Notes: generated from the letters alone by a model not told the origin. Shown: positions 33,907 to 44,141, counted from the first letter of the stretch. The stretch is 64,000 bases of DNA from Pseudarthrobacter sp. W1I19 (GCF_030817835.1 NZ_JAUSZR010000001.1:1612001-1676000), one strand, 5' to 3'. Translations and numbers: made by a program.

Positions 33907-35229
33907 ATGGCTCCCTTGCCGCACAAAAGGAACGGGCAGCCCTTGTACATCTCGATGTCGGACCGCAAAGGCGGCCAGCAGGACCTGCAGGAAACAGGCG
34001 GCCACGCTGGCCTGACAGCCTTCAGGTTGTCCCCGGTGATCATCTGGCTCGGCATCGTGAGCATGGTGACCGACGTTTCCTCGGAGTCTGTCGCGGCGGT
34101 CCTTCCGCTGTATGTCACAGGATTTCTGGGGCTGTCCACCATAGCCTTTGGTGTCATAGACGGCATCAACCAAGGTGCCAGTGCCATTGTCCGGATCGGG
34201 GCGGGATGGGTCTCCGACCGTACGGGACACCCCAAACGCGTGGCGGTGGCAGGGTATGGGCTGTCCATGGTGGCCAGGGTCGGGTTTCTCTTCGCCGGTG
34301 GCTTCTGGGCCATCGCCGGGACCGTCACCGGTGACAGGATCGGAAAGGGGATCCGGACGGCTCCCCGTGACGCACTCATATCGGCTTCCGCACAGCCCGA
34401 ATACCTGGCCCGGTCCTTCGGGATTCACCGAATGCTGGACAACATCGGTGCGGCCGCCGGACCACTGATCGCCTTCCTCATCCTGATGCTGATACCCAAC
34501 GGGTTCAGCACGGTTTTTGTCGTGTCCCTGGCCTTCGCCATCATCGGCGTGGCGGTTCTGGTGCTTGTGGTGCCGGACAAACTGAAGCTTTCGGCACGGG
34601 AGGGCGAAGAGAGGTCCCGGCCCGCGTTCCGCTGGTCCCAGCTGAAGTGGCCGCGCCTCAAGGAGCAGGGTCTGGCCCGCCTTACAGCGGTCACCGCGCT
34701 GCTTGGCCTGCTCACCATCGGCGATGGGTTTGTCTATCTTCTCCTTCAGGACCGGGAGGCCTTTGCCGTCCAGTGGTTTCCGCTCCTTTACGTTGGAACG
34801 AACGTTGCATTCCTGGTCTTCGCAGTTCCGCTGGGCCGGTTGGCTGACCGGTGGGGGCGGGTCCAAGTCTTTCTGGTCGGCCACGTGGCGCTCCTGGCGT
34901 GCTACGTGCTGGCGGTACTTCCGCTGGGCGGGACTGCCGCCACGCTTGGCTGCCTGGTGCTGCTGGGACTGTTTTACGCCGCCACAGACGGCGTGCTCTC
35001 GGCCCTGGTCAGTCAACTGGCGCCGCCGGAACGGCTGGGAACTGCCTTGGGCACCGCGCAGACCGTGGTGGCACTGAGCAGGACGGCAGCGGCAGCCTGC
35101 TTCGGCCTCCTCTGGTACCTGCTGGGCCCTGGGGCCGCGGCGGCCTGCGTCGCAGGCTTGCTGACGCTGGCAGTCCCAGCTGCTGCGATCGTCCTTCGCG
35201 GCCCGGCCGGAAGGACGGCAACACCGTGA
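33907..35229 (+). CDS. MFS transporter
   Basis: A 440-residue major facilitator protein with about 12 hydrophobic segments (for example IIWLGIVSMVTDVSSESVAAVLPLYV at the first). A loop 2-3 motif DRTGHPKR (related to the MFS motif A) is followed by DRIGKGIRTAPRDALI. This latter sequence is typical of a group of uncharacterised actinobacterial exporters. ATG 33907 is the first start; TTG 33943 and ATG 33955 are alternatives because no good ribosome binding site is visible. Its stop overlaps the start of the next gene (GTGA), so it may move a ligand sensed or bound by that protein. Substrate unknown. Confidence 0.8.
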   Translation: MAPLPHKRNGQPLYISMSDRKGGQQDLQETGGHAGLTAFRLSPVIIWLGIVSMVTDVSSESVAAVLPLYVTGFLGLSTIAFGVIDGINQGASAIVRIGAGWVSDRTGHPKRVAVAGYGLSMVARVGFLFAGGFWAIAGTVTGDRIGKGIRTAPRDALISASAQPEYLARSFGIHRMLDNIGAAAGPLIAFLILMLIPNGFSTVFVVSLAFAIIGVAVLVLVVPDKLKLSAREGEERSRPAFRWSQLKWPRLKEQGLARLTAVTALLGLLTIGDGFVYLLLQDREAFAVQWFPLLYVGTNVAFLVFAVPLGRLADRWGRVQVFLVGHVALLACYVLAVLPLGGTAATLGCLVLLGLFYAATDGVLSALVSQLAPPERLGTALGTAQTVVALSRTAAAACFGLLWYLLGPGAAAACVAGLLTLAVPAAAIVLRGPAGRTATP

Positions 35230-36338
35230 GCAGGACCCGCGTAGACGCTGCCACAAGGAGGCGCAACCCTGGCGCCAATGCCTCGCATGGCCACGGCAGC
35301 ACCGGTCTTGAAACACCAGGCACGGGAAGCCGACGGCGGTTGGCGCTCCTGCTGGCAGTGGCCACCCTGGTCCTGGCCGGGGCAGGAGCCTACGGACTGT
35401 CGGCTTTCCAGCAGGAGCAGGCGGGCCGGGAAGCCGCATCAACGGTAAGGGTGGTTTCGGCCACATCCTTGCCGGCGGAGCCTTTCGTGATGTTCCGCAA
35501 CACTGCGCCCGGGCGGGGCTACGGGCAGGCCGCCACTGTCGCGTTGGCCGATCCCTCCGGCGAGCGGGCCTTGAGCGGTCAACCTTGCGACCGCGTCTAC
35601 GCCTCAAAGGAAGTGGTCAGCTGCCTCCAGACCATCAACGACGTTCCTACAAAATACGAGGCCGCAACCTACGATTCGTCGCTGAGGCGCCTCGATGCCT
35701 GGGCACTGGGCGGCATCCCCAGCAGGACACGGCTGAGCGGAGACAATTCGCTGATCGCCACAACGGTTTTTGTTGCCGGACATTCCTATGCCTCCGCCGG
35801 CTTCTCCACCGAAACCGTTATCCGTGGTAGGGACGGCGCCGTCCATGGCAACCTTGAAGAGTTTTCGCTGATTTTAGACGGAACACGGATTAAGGCCTCT
35901 GACCGGAATATCTGGGGCGTCACCTTTGCGCCCGGTGACCCCGCTGGTTTCTACGCCACGGCATCATCGCAGGGCCACATCTGGCTGGTCCGGGGCGACC
36001 TTACCGCCAGGACGCTGACGGTGGTGGCGTCAGGGGTTGAGTGCCCCTCGATTTCACCGGACGGAAGCCGCATCGCTTTTAAGAAGAGCACCACCGGCAC
36101 GCTGGTGGGGCGCCGGAACATCGCCGTGCTGGACCTCGCAGCCGGCACAGAAACAGTCCTGGGTGAGGAGCGTGACATTGATGACCAGCTGGAATGGCTG
36201 GACAACAACACCGTTGCTTACGGCGTACCAAGGGACGACACGGGGCAGGACAGCGATGTGTGGGCAATTTCCACCGAAGCCGGAGCGGCTCCCCGGTTGT
36301 TCATCGAACACGCATGGTCGCCGGCAGTGGTGCGCTGA
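35226..36338 (+). CDS. Membrane-anchored TolB/WD40-like beta-propeller protein
   Basis: A 370-residue protein. A basic N-terminus of ~38 residues is followed by one hydrophobic segment (ALLLAVATLVLAGAGAYGL) and then an extracytoplasmic domain, so it is a signal-anchored outside protein. Propeller-type repeats can be seen, including CPSISPDGSRIAFKK (PD40/TolB-like blade) and DDQLEWLDNNTVAYGV. Two cysteines (CDRVY, VVSCLQT) may pair. GTG 35226 overlaps the MFS stop, so the genes are coupled; a shared export or sensing role is inferred. Confidence 0.75.
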   Translation: MSRTRVDAATRRRNPGANASHGHGSTGLETPGTGSRRRLALLLAVATLVLAGAGAYGLSAFQQEQAGREAASTVRVVSATSLPAEPFVMFRNTAPGRGYGQAATVALADPSGERALSGQPCDRVYASKEVVSCLQTINDVPTKYEAATYDSSLRRLDAWALGGIPSRTRLSGDNSLIATTVFVAGHSYASAGFSTETVIRGRDGAVHGNLEEFSLILDGTRIKASDRNIWGVTFAPGDPAGFYATASSQGHIWLVRGDLTARTLTVVASGVECPSISPDGSRIAFKKSTTGTLVGRRNIAVLDLAAGTETVLGEERDIDDQLEWLDNNTVAYGVPRDDTGQDSDVWAISTEAGAAPRLFIEHAWSPAVVR

Positions 36339-36475
36339 GGGTCTGCCGCCGTACCCGGCAGATCTCCGGATACGGCGGGAACGGCCGGTAAATCCGGGGC
36401 ATTGCGCTGCAACACAGTAGATTTGGTGCAGGGAAGAAGCATTCGCCCAACGCCATCCAGGAGATCCGAAAAGCC

Positions 36476-39400
36476 TTGCACCTCAAAAGCCTGACCGTCC
36501 GGGGGTTCAAGTCCTTTGCGTCCGCCACCACCTTCGAGTTCGAACCCGGGGTCACGGCCGTGGTGGGCCCGAACGGCTCGGGCAAGTCCAATGTGGTGGA
36601 TGCCCTGGCCTGGGTCATGGGGGAGCAAGGGGCCAAGACCCTGCGCGGCGGGAAGATGGAAGATGTCATCTTCGCGGGAACCTCGGGCCGGCCACCACTG
36701 GGGCGTGCCCACGTCTCGCTGACTATTGACAACACCGACGGTGCGTTGCCCATCGAGTACAGCGAGGTGACCATCTCGCGCACGCTCTTCCGGGCGGGCG
36801 GATCCGAGTACGCCATCAACGGCGCAAGCTGCCGCCTGCTCGATATCCAGGAGCTGCTGTCCGATTCCGGCCTGGGCCGCGAGATGCACGTCATCGTAGG
36901 CCAGGGCCAGCTGGACAGGGTCCTGCACGCCACCCCGGAGGACCGCCGCGGTTTCATCGAGGAAGCCGCCGGCATCCTCAAACACCGGCGCCGCAAGGAA
37001 CGGACTGTGCGCAAGCTCGAGGCCATGCAGGCCAACCTGCAGCGACTCACCGACCTCACCGGAGAAATCAGGCGCCAGCTGACCCCGCTGGGCAAACAGG
37101 CCGAGGTTGCCCGCAGGGCCCAGCGCGTCCAGTTCGACGTCCGTGACGCAAGGGCAAGGCTTTTGGCGGACGACCTTGTCCAGCTGCAACAGGCCCTGGA
37201 GCAGGACGTCGCCGACGAAGCCGCCCTGAAAAACCGGCGGGCCGCCGTCGAACAGGAACTTGAGGCCAGCCGCCGGCAGCAGGCCGCCCTGGAGCAGCTC
37301 GCCGCCGAGGCGACGCCGAAACTCAACGCCGCACGGGACAGCTGGTACCGGCTGACGGCCTCGCGCGAGCGGCTCCGCTCCCTCGGATCGCTGGCCCAGG
37401 AACGCAGTCGCCTGCTCGGTTCCACCGAGCCCGCCCCGGCCGGCCGGGATCCCGAACAGCTGGAGCGCCAGGCCGCCCGGGTCCGGGAAGAACTGGCAGA
37501 ACTCGAACGCAACATCCTGGACAAGCGCAGCGCCCTGGAGACCGCCAGCGCAGCAAAGGCGGACGCCGAAGCCGCAGCGCTGGCCGAAGACAAGCGGCTG
37601 ACAGCAGTGTTGCGGGCCGCCGCCGACCGGCGTGAAGGACTGGCACGGCTCGCCGGGCAGGTCTCCGCTGCACGGTCACGGGTGGAATCCGCGCAGGCCG
37701 AATTGGGCCGGCTACGGGAATCCCAGTCTGCCGGGCTGGAGCGCCGCGCCCGCGCCCAATCCGAGTTCACCGCGCTGGAAAACCAGGTGGCAGGGGTCGA
37801 AGAGGGCGAGGAATCCCTTGATGCCGAGTACGAGGCCGCCAGCGAGGCCCTGGACGCGGTGTTGCAGGACATCTCCTCGCTGACCGCCGCCGTCAGCGAG
37901 GGAATCCGGAAACGTGATGCCCTCGCGGCGCGCCTCGACGCCCTGAAACTTGGGCTCACCAGGAAAGACGGCGCAGGGCACGTCCTCCAGGCAGGCCTGG
38001 ACGGAGTGCTGGGAACCCTCGCCGCGGAACTCACCGTGGAACCCGGCTTTGAATCTGCAATAGCCGCTGCGCTGGGGGAGGCCTCGGAGGCGGTGCTGGT
38101 CCGGGACGGGGAAACAGCAGCCGCTGTGGTTCAGGTCCTTAAGGATGACGACGCCGGCCGCGCGTCGCTCCTGCTGGCTTCCGCGGGTGCCACGTCCGGA
38201 TCCGGGGACCGTCCGCCGTCCCTCCCCGAGGGAGCCGTGTGGGCCACAAGTCTCATTACGAACGCCGGCGCCTTCGGTCCTGCTGTGGGGAGCCTGCTGG
38301 ACAGCACCGCCGTCGTCGCCGATATCCAGGCGGCCGCCGCCGTGGTGTCAGCCCATCCAGCGATCACCGCGGTCACCCGGGCTGGGGATATCTTCACAGC
38401 GGTATCCGTCACGGGCGGATCAGCCAAGGCGCCCTCGCTCCTGGAAGTCCAGGCGGCAGTGGACGACGCCGAAGGCCGGCTTTCAGCCGTCACGGCTGAG
38501 CTTGAGCGGAGCAGGTTCGCCCTTGCCGGCGCTGAGGCCCGGCGGTCCGGGGCACAGGAACGTTCCGACGCCGCCCTCGACCGCCTGCATGAATCGGATG
38601 CACGGCTCGCTGCCGTCGCCGAACGCCTGGGACACCTCAACTCCGTCCTTCGCAGCGCCGTGGGTGAAAGCGAAAGGCTCGCGGCGTCGCTGGCCCGGGC
38701 CGAAGAAAATGTCGCAGCGGAGGAGGAAGCGCTCGCCGCTGTGGCCGCGAGGCTGGCAGCTGCCCAGGAAGCGCCGCTGGAGCAGGAGCCTTCCACGGAG
38801 CATCGTGATGCCCTGGCCGTGGCCGCATCCGCCGCCCGGGCCGCCGAGGTGGAGGCCCGGCTGTCGCTTCGCAGTGCGGAGGAACAACTGGCCGCCACGC
38901 AAAACCGTGTGGCCTCACTGGAGCGTGCGGCAGCCACGGAGCGCCGCGCCCGCGAGGAAGCAGCGGAACGCGCCCGCCGGCGCCGCGCCCAGGCGAAGCG
39001 CGCGGCGGCAGTCGGAGCCGCCGTCGAACTGGCCCTGCGGTGCATGGATGTGTCCGTGGACCTCGCGCGGCACGAACGCGACCTCGCGGAGGAGAACCGC
39101 GAACAGCGGGACCGTGAACTGCTGCACCTCCGGACAGCGAACGACACCTTCGCCCGGGAACTCGCCGAGCTCACGGACAACGTGCACCGGGATGAGCTGG
39201 CCCGCGCACAGCAGCTGGCCCGGATCGAGGCCCTCGAAAGCCGCTCCATTGATGAGCTGGGAATTACTCCGGACGCCCTGGTGGCGGACTACGGGCCCAA
39301 CGTGCCCGTTCCGGTTCCGGCCGAAGAAAGCGGCGACAAATGGGCGGCCCTGCGCGCCCCGGTGGATGCCGGCGGAACAGAGATTGTCGAAGGAAAGCCC

Positions 39401-40060
39401 TACGTTCGCGAGGAGCAGGAGAAACGGCTCCGCAAGGCCGAACGCGATCTGGCCAGCCTGGGCCGGGTCAACCCCCTGGCGCTGGAGGAATTCGCCGCGC
39501 TCGAGGAGCGCCACCAGTTCCTCAGCACACAGCTGGAGGACCTTAAAGCCAGCCGCAAGGACCTCCTGGACATCATCAAGGAAGTGGATGACCGCGTGCA
39601 GCGGGTGTTCACCGAAGCCTTCGAAGACACCCAGGCGCAGTTTGTCCGGGTCTTTGCCAGGCTCTTCCCCGGCGGCGAGGGACGGCTGGTGCTCACGGAC
39701 CCGGCCGATATGCTGACCACCGGCATCGAGGTGGAGGCCCGCCCTGCCGGCAAAAAGATCAAGCGCCTCTCGCTCCTGTCCGGCGGTGAGCGCTCGCTGA
39801 CCGCCGTTGCGCTGCTGGTGGCCATCTTCAAGGCCCGCCCGTCGCCGTTTTACGTGATGGATGAAGTGGAGGCTGCCCTTGATGACACCAACCTGGGCCG
39901 GCTCATCACCATCTTTGAGGAGCTCCGGGAATCGAGCCAGCTGATTGTTATCACCCACCAGAAGCGGACCATGGAAGTGGCCGATGCCCTGTATGGCGTG
40001 ACGATGAGGGGCGACGGCGTCTCCACCGTGATCAGCCAGCGCCTGGGCGCGGAAGTGTAG
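36476..40060 (+). CDS. smc: Chromosome segregation ATPase SMC
   Basis: Core of the bacterial condensin that organises and segregates the chromosome with ScpA/ScpB. It has 1194 residues: Walker A GPNGSGKSN at 31-39, a first coiled coil, a hinge around residues 500-640, a second coiled coil rich in Ala/Arg/Glu, the signature LSGGERS near 1101 and Walker B VMDEVEAALDD near 1128. The start is TTG 36476, with AGGAG 12 bp upstream. The 137-bp gap before it shows no clear promoter. ftsY follows at 25 bp. Confidence 0.96.
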   Translation: MHLKSLTVRGFKSFASATTFEFEPGVTAVVGPNGSGKSNVVDALAWVMGEQGAKTLRGGKMEDVIFAGTSGRPPLGRAHVSLTIDNTDGALPIEYSEVTISRTLFRAGGSEYAINGASCRLLDIQELLSDSGLGREMHVIVGQGQLDRVLHATPEDRRGFIEEAAGILKHRRRKERTVRKLEAMQANLQRLTDLTGEIRRQLTPLGKQAEVARRAQRVQFDVRDARARLLADDLVQLQQALEQDVADEAALKNRRAAVEQELEASRRQQAALEQLAAEATPKLNAARDSWYRLTASRERLRSLGSLAQERSRLLGSTEPAPAGRDPEQLERQAARVREELAELERNILDKRSALETASAAKADAEAAALAEDKRLTAVLRAAADRREGLARLAGQVSAARSRVESAQAELGRLRESQSAGLERRARAQSEFTALENQVAGVEEGEESLDAEYEAASEALDAVLQDISSLTAAVSEGIRKRDALAARLDALKLGLTRKDGAGHVLQAGLDGVLGTLAAELTVEPGFESAIAAALGEASEAVLVRDGETAAAVVQVLKDDDAGRASLLLASAGATSGSGDRPPSLPEGAVWATSLITNAGAFGPAVGSLLDSTAVVADIQAAAAVVSAHPAITAVTRAGDIFTAVSVTGGSAKAPSLLEVQAAVDDAEGRLSAVTAELERSRFALAGAEARRSGAQERSDAALDRLHESDARLAAVAERLGHLNSVLRSAVGESERLAASLARAEENVAAEEEALAAVAARLAAAQEAPLEQEPSTEHRDALAVAASAARAAEVEARLSLRSAEEQLAATQNRVASLERAAATERRAREEAAERARRRRAQAKRAAAVGAAVELALRCMDVSVDLARHERDLAEENREQRDRELLHLRTANDTFARELAELTDNVHRDELARAQQLARIEALESRSIDELGITPDALVADYGPNVPVPVPAEESGDKWAALRAPVDAGGTEIVEGKPYVREEQEKRLRKAERDLASLGRVNPLALEEFAALEERHQFLSTQLEDLKASRKDLLDIIKEVDDRVQRVFTEAFEDTQAQFVRVFARLFPGGEGRLVLTDPADMLTTGIEVEARPAGKKIKRLSLLSGGERSLTAVALLVAIFKARPSPFYVMDEVEAALDDTNLGRLITIFEELRESSQLIVITHQKRTMEVADALYGVTMRGDGVSTVISQRLGAEV

Positions 40061-40085
40061 GCAGGGCGTATGAGAAGCTAGGGGA

Positions 40086-41294
40086 GTGAATGACATCCTC
40101 CCCATAATTTTGTCCATTGTTGCTGCCTTGGCGGTTATTGGCGGGCTGATTCCGGTCCTGCTTAAGACGCGGAAAAACATCAACCAATACCCGGGCACCC
40201 GGGATGCCAACGATCCTGTGATGCCCCTCGGCGGCAGCACGGCCGTCGAGGACAGGCCGGCCACCTCAACGGATGCCAAAGCCACCGGCACGGTGGACGT
40301 GGAGGACCTCGACACCACCACGGTCCCGGACGATGCCGCGGGGCTGGAACTCATCCCCGTCGAGACGCCGCTTCCGGTGGCAGGCCGGCTCATGCGCCTT
40401 CGCGAACGGCTGGTCCGTTCCAACAACATCATGGGCAAGGGGCTTCTGGCCTTGCTGTCCAGCGACACGATCGACGAAAGCGTCTGGGACGAAGTCGAGG
40501 AAACCCTCCTCCTTGCCGACCTTGGCACCGAACCCACCATGCAGCTGGTTGATGCCCTGCGTGAGCGCGTCAAGGTGCTGGGCACGCGGACGCCCGAGCA
40601 GGTCAAGGTGCTGCTCCGCGAGGAACTCATCAAGCTCGTTGATCCCACCATGGACCGCACCCTCAATGTCCAGCGGCACGACGACAAGCCCGCCGTGATG
40701 ATGGTGGTCGGCGTCAACGGCGTCGGCAAGACCACCACCGTGGGCAAGCTTGCCCGCGTGCTTGTGGCGGAGGACAAGGACGTGCTCCTGGGCGCCGCCG
40801 ATACGTTCCGTGCCGCCGCCGCCGAGCAGCTGGCAACCTGGGGCCAGCGGGTGGGTGTGCCAACCGTCAAGTCAGACATCGACGGCGCCGACCCCGCCTC
40901 GGTTGCCTATGAAGCGGTCAAGGCCGGCATCGACCAGGAGGTTGACGTCGTGATGATCGATACCGCCGGCCGGCTCCAGAACAAGGTTGGCCTGATGGAC
41001 GAGCTCGGCAAGGTCAAGCGGGTTGTCGAGAAGCTGGCCGAGGTGGACGAGGTCCTCCTGGTGCTCGATGCCACCACCGGCCAGAACGGGCTGAACCAGG
41101 CGCGTGTGTTCTCCGAGGTGGTCAACATCACGGGTATCGTCCTCACCAAGCTGGACGGTACAGCCAAGGGCGGCATCGTCGTCGCCATCCAAAGGAGCCT
41201 CGGCGTTCCGGTCAAGCTCATCGGGCTGGGCGAAGGCGCTGACGACCTTGCACCCTTCGAAGCTGAAGCGTTTGTGGACGCCCTCCTGAACTAG
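40086..41294 (+). CDS. ftsY: Signal recognition particle receptor FtsY
   Basis: Membrane receptor that docks the Ffh-ribosome complex for co-translational insertion. It has 402 residues. An N-terminal transmembrane helix (ILPIILSIVAALAVIGGLIPVLL) replaces the acidic A domain of proteobacteria, as in other actinobacteria. Then a linker and the NG domain, with G1 GVNGVGKT at 209-216, DTAGR and TKLDGTAKGG. GTG start with GGGGA upstream. ffh lies 4.8 kb downstream. Confidence 0.96.
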   Translation: MNDILPIILSIVAALAVIGGLIPVLLKTRKNINQYPGTRDANDPVMPLGGSTAVEDRPATSTDAKATGTVDVEDLDTTTVPDDAAGLELIPVETPLPVAGRLMRLRERLVRSNNIMGKGLLALLSSDTIDESVWDEVEETLLLADLGTEPTMQLVDALRERVKVLGTRTPEQVKVLLREELIKLVDPTMDRTLNVQRHDDKPAVMMVVGVNGVGKTTTVGKLARVLVAEDKDVLLGAADTFRAAAAEQLATWGQRVGVPTVKSDIDGADPASVAYEAVKAGIDQEVDVVMIDTAGRLQNKVGLMDELGKVKRVVEKLAEVDEVLLVLDATTGQNGLNQARVFSEVVNITGIVLTKLDGTAKGGIVVAIQRSLGVPVKLIGLGEGADDLAPFEAEAFVDALLN

Positions 41295-41305
41295 CTGGCC
41301 TCGCC

Positions 41306-41341
41306 GGAGACCCTCATGCCTTGGCGGGCCTGAGGGTCTCC
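41306..41341. terminator. Bidirectional hairpin between ftsY and the opposed MFS gene
   Basis: GGAGACCCTCA (41306-41316) pairs perfectly with TGAGGGTCTCC (41331-41341). The downstream arm lies in the coding end of the MFS gene, and the near arm includes its stop codon. Confidence 0.65.
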
Positions 41342-42555
41342 TTGGTTCCCAGCCACACGCAGGCTGCCACCACCATGACCGCGCCGGTGACACCGAAAGC
41401 CCAGCCATAGCCCAGCCGGTCCGCCAGCAGACCTGCCACGACAGGCCCAACGATCGCGCCGACGTCGGACACCATCTGGTACACCGCCAGCACCTTGCCC
41501 CCTGACCGCTCGTTGCCGATCACGTCCGCGACGGCCGCCTGCTGGGCCGGCCCGAACAGCCCGGAGCCGACGCCGGCCACCGCTGAGGCGGCCAGGAACC
41601 ACGCGAGCTGGTCAGCGAAGCCGATGGCGGCAGTGGCGGCTCCCGCCACCAGCAACCCCGCGATCATCATGGGCCTGCGTCCCATGCTGTCCGCCAGGCG
41701 CCCGGAAAAGGTCAACGCAGCGGCGTTCCCTGCTGCAAACACGGCCAGCGCCAGCCCCGCGGCCTCCGGCCCTGCGCCGAAGACGGCAGCGGCCAGCAGC
41801 GGAACGGTAGCCATCCGAACGCCGAAGGTGCCCCAACCGTTTGCGAAGCTGGATGTCAGCGCGGCCCGGTACGCCCCGGTTGCCAAAGCCTGGCCAAAGT
41901 TCATCTCCGGTGCGCGCTGCTGTGCTTCCGCGGAACCGCGGCGCTGGTGGCTCAGCTGTGTCTGCACCACCAGCGCGGCAACAATCAGTGCCGCGGCGTA
42001 TGCCAGGAACGGGATCCGCAGGCCGAAGCCGGCCAGCAGTCCGCCAACAATGGGACCGCACACGTTGCCGACCAGGAACGCTGATGCATAGGCCCCGGAA
42101 ACCCGGCCGCGGCTCTCCGGCGGTGCCAACCGGATCACCAGGGCCATCGACGCCACCGTGAACATTACCGAGCCGGCGCCGCCGAGACCGCGGAAGAGCA
42201 GAAGCTGCCAGTAGTCCTGGGCGAAGGCGCAGGCCGCCGTCGACCCGGCCACGATCAGCAGCCCCGCCACGTAGACCGGCCGTTCCCCGAGCTTGCCAAT
42301 GAGGCTCCCGCCGGCGGGGGCAAACACCAGCCGCATGAACGCGAAGATCGCAACAATCACGGAAGCCTCTGTGTTGCCCACCCCGAATGTTGTGGCGAAT
42401 TGCGGCAATACGGGCGCAACAAGCCCGAAGCCAAGCGCAATGAGGAACGCTGCGACGAGCATCACCTTGATGTCCCGCGGAAGAGGGTCCCGCTGCGGCC
42501 GAAGGCGGGACAGGATCCTTGCAGTGGCGCCGCTTCCGCGGGGTGCTGCCGTCAT
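41314..42555 (-). CDS. MFS efflux transporter (DHA1-like)
   Basis: A 413-residue transporter with 12 predicted membrane segments. Segment 1 (VMLVAAFLIALGFGLVAPVLPQFA) is followed by GGSLIGKLGERPVYV (motif A) and a motif-C-like stretch in helix 5 (GNVCGPIVGGLLA), as in drug/proton antiporters. ATG 42555 has AAGGA about 10 bp upstream. It lies opposite to and between ftsY and amtB, which are neighbours in mycobacteria, so it looks like an insertion into a conserved block. Substrate unknown. Confidence 0.85.
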   Translation of the reverse strand: MTAAPRGSGATARILSRLRPQRDPLPRDIKVMLVAAFLIALGFGLVAPVLPQFATTFGVGNTEASVIVAIFAFMRLVFAPAGGSLIGKLGERPVYVAGLLIVAGSTAACAFAQDYWQLLLFRGLGGAGSVMFTVASMALVIRLAPPESRGRVSGAYASAFLVGNVCGPIVGGLLAGFGLRIPFLAYAAALIVAALVVQTQLSHQRRGSAEAQQRAPEMNFGQALATGAYRAALTSSFANGWGTFGVRMATVPLLAAAVFGAGPEAAGLALAVFAAGNAAALTFSGRLADSMGRRPMMIAGLLVAGAATAAIGFADQLAWFLAASAVAGVGSGLFGPAQQAAVADVIGNERSGGKVLAVYQMVSDVGAIVGPVVAGLLADRLGYGWAFGVTGAVMVVAACVWLGTKETLRPAKA

Positions 42556-42604
42556 GGTGCGTTGAATCCTTGCAGTGGGAGGGCCGGGGGCCGGCGGGAA
42601 TCGT

Positions 42605-42620
42605 GAAACACAACCGTAAC
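42605..42620. promoter_or_regulatory. GlnR-like half-site pair upstream of amtB
   Basis: GAAAC at 42605-42609 and GTAAC at 42616-42620 are separated by 6 bp, the 11-bp period of the actinobacterial GlnR box (GTnAC-n6-GaAAC), with the two half-site types in the reverse order. A further GTAAC is at 42658-42662. The remaining 42556-42782 gap holds AGAGAGGA, the amtB ribosome binding site, and no gene. Confidence 0.4.
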
Positions 42621-42782
42621 AAGCGCGATATGCACCATTTACTTCCTAGAGGTTGTTGTAACAGGCCGGCAATCTAAATCCTCCGCAGGCGAAACACGCC
42701 GACGACACACTTTTTACAGGACGCAAAAAGGCGTTGGCAGGCGGAGGACTTCCGCAAGATTCGATGAGAGAGGACGTGCACC

Positions 42783-44141
42783 ATGGAACTTACCGCAGGT
42801 CACGTTTGGATCATGGTGGCGGCAGCCCTTGTGCTGTTCATGACACCCGGTCTGGCATTTTTCTACGGCGGCATGACCCGTGCCAAGGCAGCACTGAACA
42901 TGATGATGATGAGTTTCATCTCCATCGGCATGGTGGGCGTTGTCTGGGTTCTCTGGGGTGCCTCCATGAGCTCCGGCGAAGGATTCCTGCAGATTGTGGG
43001 CAACCCGTTCGCCACCTTCGGCCTTGAGGGGATCGACACCCCTGACGGCCTGATCAAGGTCGGCTACGCGGCCACCTTCGCGATCATCACCGTCGCACTG
43101 ATCAGCGGTGCCATCGCGGACCGCGCGAAGTTCGGCGCTTGGACCGTATTCGTCCCCGTGTGGGTCACGCTGGTTTATTGCCCGTTGGCCTACATGGTGT
43201 GGGGCGGCGGACTGTTCGGCCCCGAGGGTGCAGTAGGCCAGGCACTCGGACCCGCCATTGACTTCGCCGGCGGCACCGTGGTCCACATCAACGCAGGCGT
43301 CGCGGCACTGGTGCTGGTCCTCATCATCGGCAACCGCAAGGGCTTCGGCAAGGACCCGAACCACCGCCCGCACAACATTCCGTTCGTGATGCTCGGTGCA
43401 GCCATCCTCTGGTTCGGCTGGTTCGGCTTCAACGGCGGCGCCGCCACCACGGCTGAGCAGGGCGGCCTCATCTGGATCAACACGCTTGCAGCCCCGGCGG
43501 CAGCCATGCTCGGCTGGCTCGTCACCGAACGTATCCGCGACGGCCACCCCACCTCGCTGGGCGCAGCCTCCGGTGTTGTTGCCGGCCTCGTGGCCATCAC
43601 CCCCGCCTGCGCCAACGTCAGCCCCGTCGGCGCCCTCGGCCTCGGCGTGGTAGCCGGTGTGGCCTCCGCCCTGGCCGTGGGACTCAAGTTCCGCTGGGGC
43701 TTCGATGACTCGCTGGACGTCGTCGGCGTCCACCTCGTCTCCGGCATCATCGGCACGGTTGCCCTGGGCTTCATCGCACTGCCCACCGACGGTGTAGGCG
43801 GCGGCCTGTTCTACGGCGGCGGCATGACCCAGATGTGGGCACAGCTCGCAGCAGCCGGAATTGCTATTGCCTACTCTGCCATCCTCACGGCCATCATTGC
43901 CCTGGCCATCCACAAGACCATGGGCTTCCGCGTCTCGCAGGAACAGGAAACGGTGGGTGTGGACCTCAGCCTGCACGCCGAGACTGCCTACGAGTTCGGT
44001 GTAAGCGGCCACGGCGGAAGCTTCCAGCCGCTGCACGACCTGATCACGGGCAAGAACCAGCAGGAAGGCGTGCCGGCGGCTGAAGCGGCTGCTGCGCCGA
44101 AGAAGGAATCAGCAACAGGCAAGGAAAGCGTGGGGGCATGA
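42783..44141 (+). CDS. amtB: Ammonium transporter
   Basis: Trimeric membrane channel for ammonium. It has 452 residues and eleven membrane helices beginning HVWIMVAAALVLFMTPGLAFFYGG. The pore twin-histidine positions are in GGTVVHINAG and VGVHLVSGIIG. A cytoplasmic C-terminal tail of ~60 residues contains ETAYEF...SGHGG and an Ala/Lys-rich end. It overlaps glnK by 4 bp (ATGA). A GlnR-like half-site pair lies 160 bp upstream, which suggests nitrogen control. Confidence 0.96.
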   Translation: MELTAGHVWIMVAAALVLFMTPGLAFFYGGMTRAKAALNMMMMSFISIGMVGVVWVLWGASMSSGEGFLQIVGNPFATFGLEGIDTPDGLIKVGYAATFAIITVALISGAIADRAKFGAWTVFVPVWVTLVYCPLAYMVWGGGLFGPEGAVGQALGPAIDFAGGTVVHINAGVAALVLVLIIGNRKGFGKDPNHRPHNIPFVMLGAAILWFGWFGFNGGAATTAEQGGLIWINTLAAPAAAMLGWLVTERIRDGHPTSLGAASGVVAGLVAITPACANVSPVGALGLGVVAGVASALAVGLKFRWGFDDSLDVVGVHLVSGIIGTVALGFIALPTDGVGGGLFYGGGMTQMWAQLAAAGIAIAYSAILTAIIALAIHKTMGFRVSQEQETVGVDLSLHAETAYEFGVSGHGGSFQPLHDLITGKNQQEGVPAAEAAAAPKKESATGKESVGA

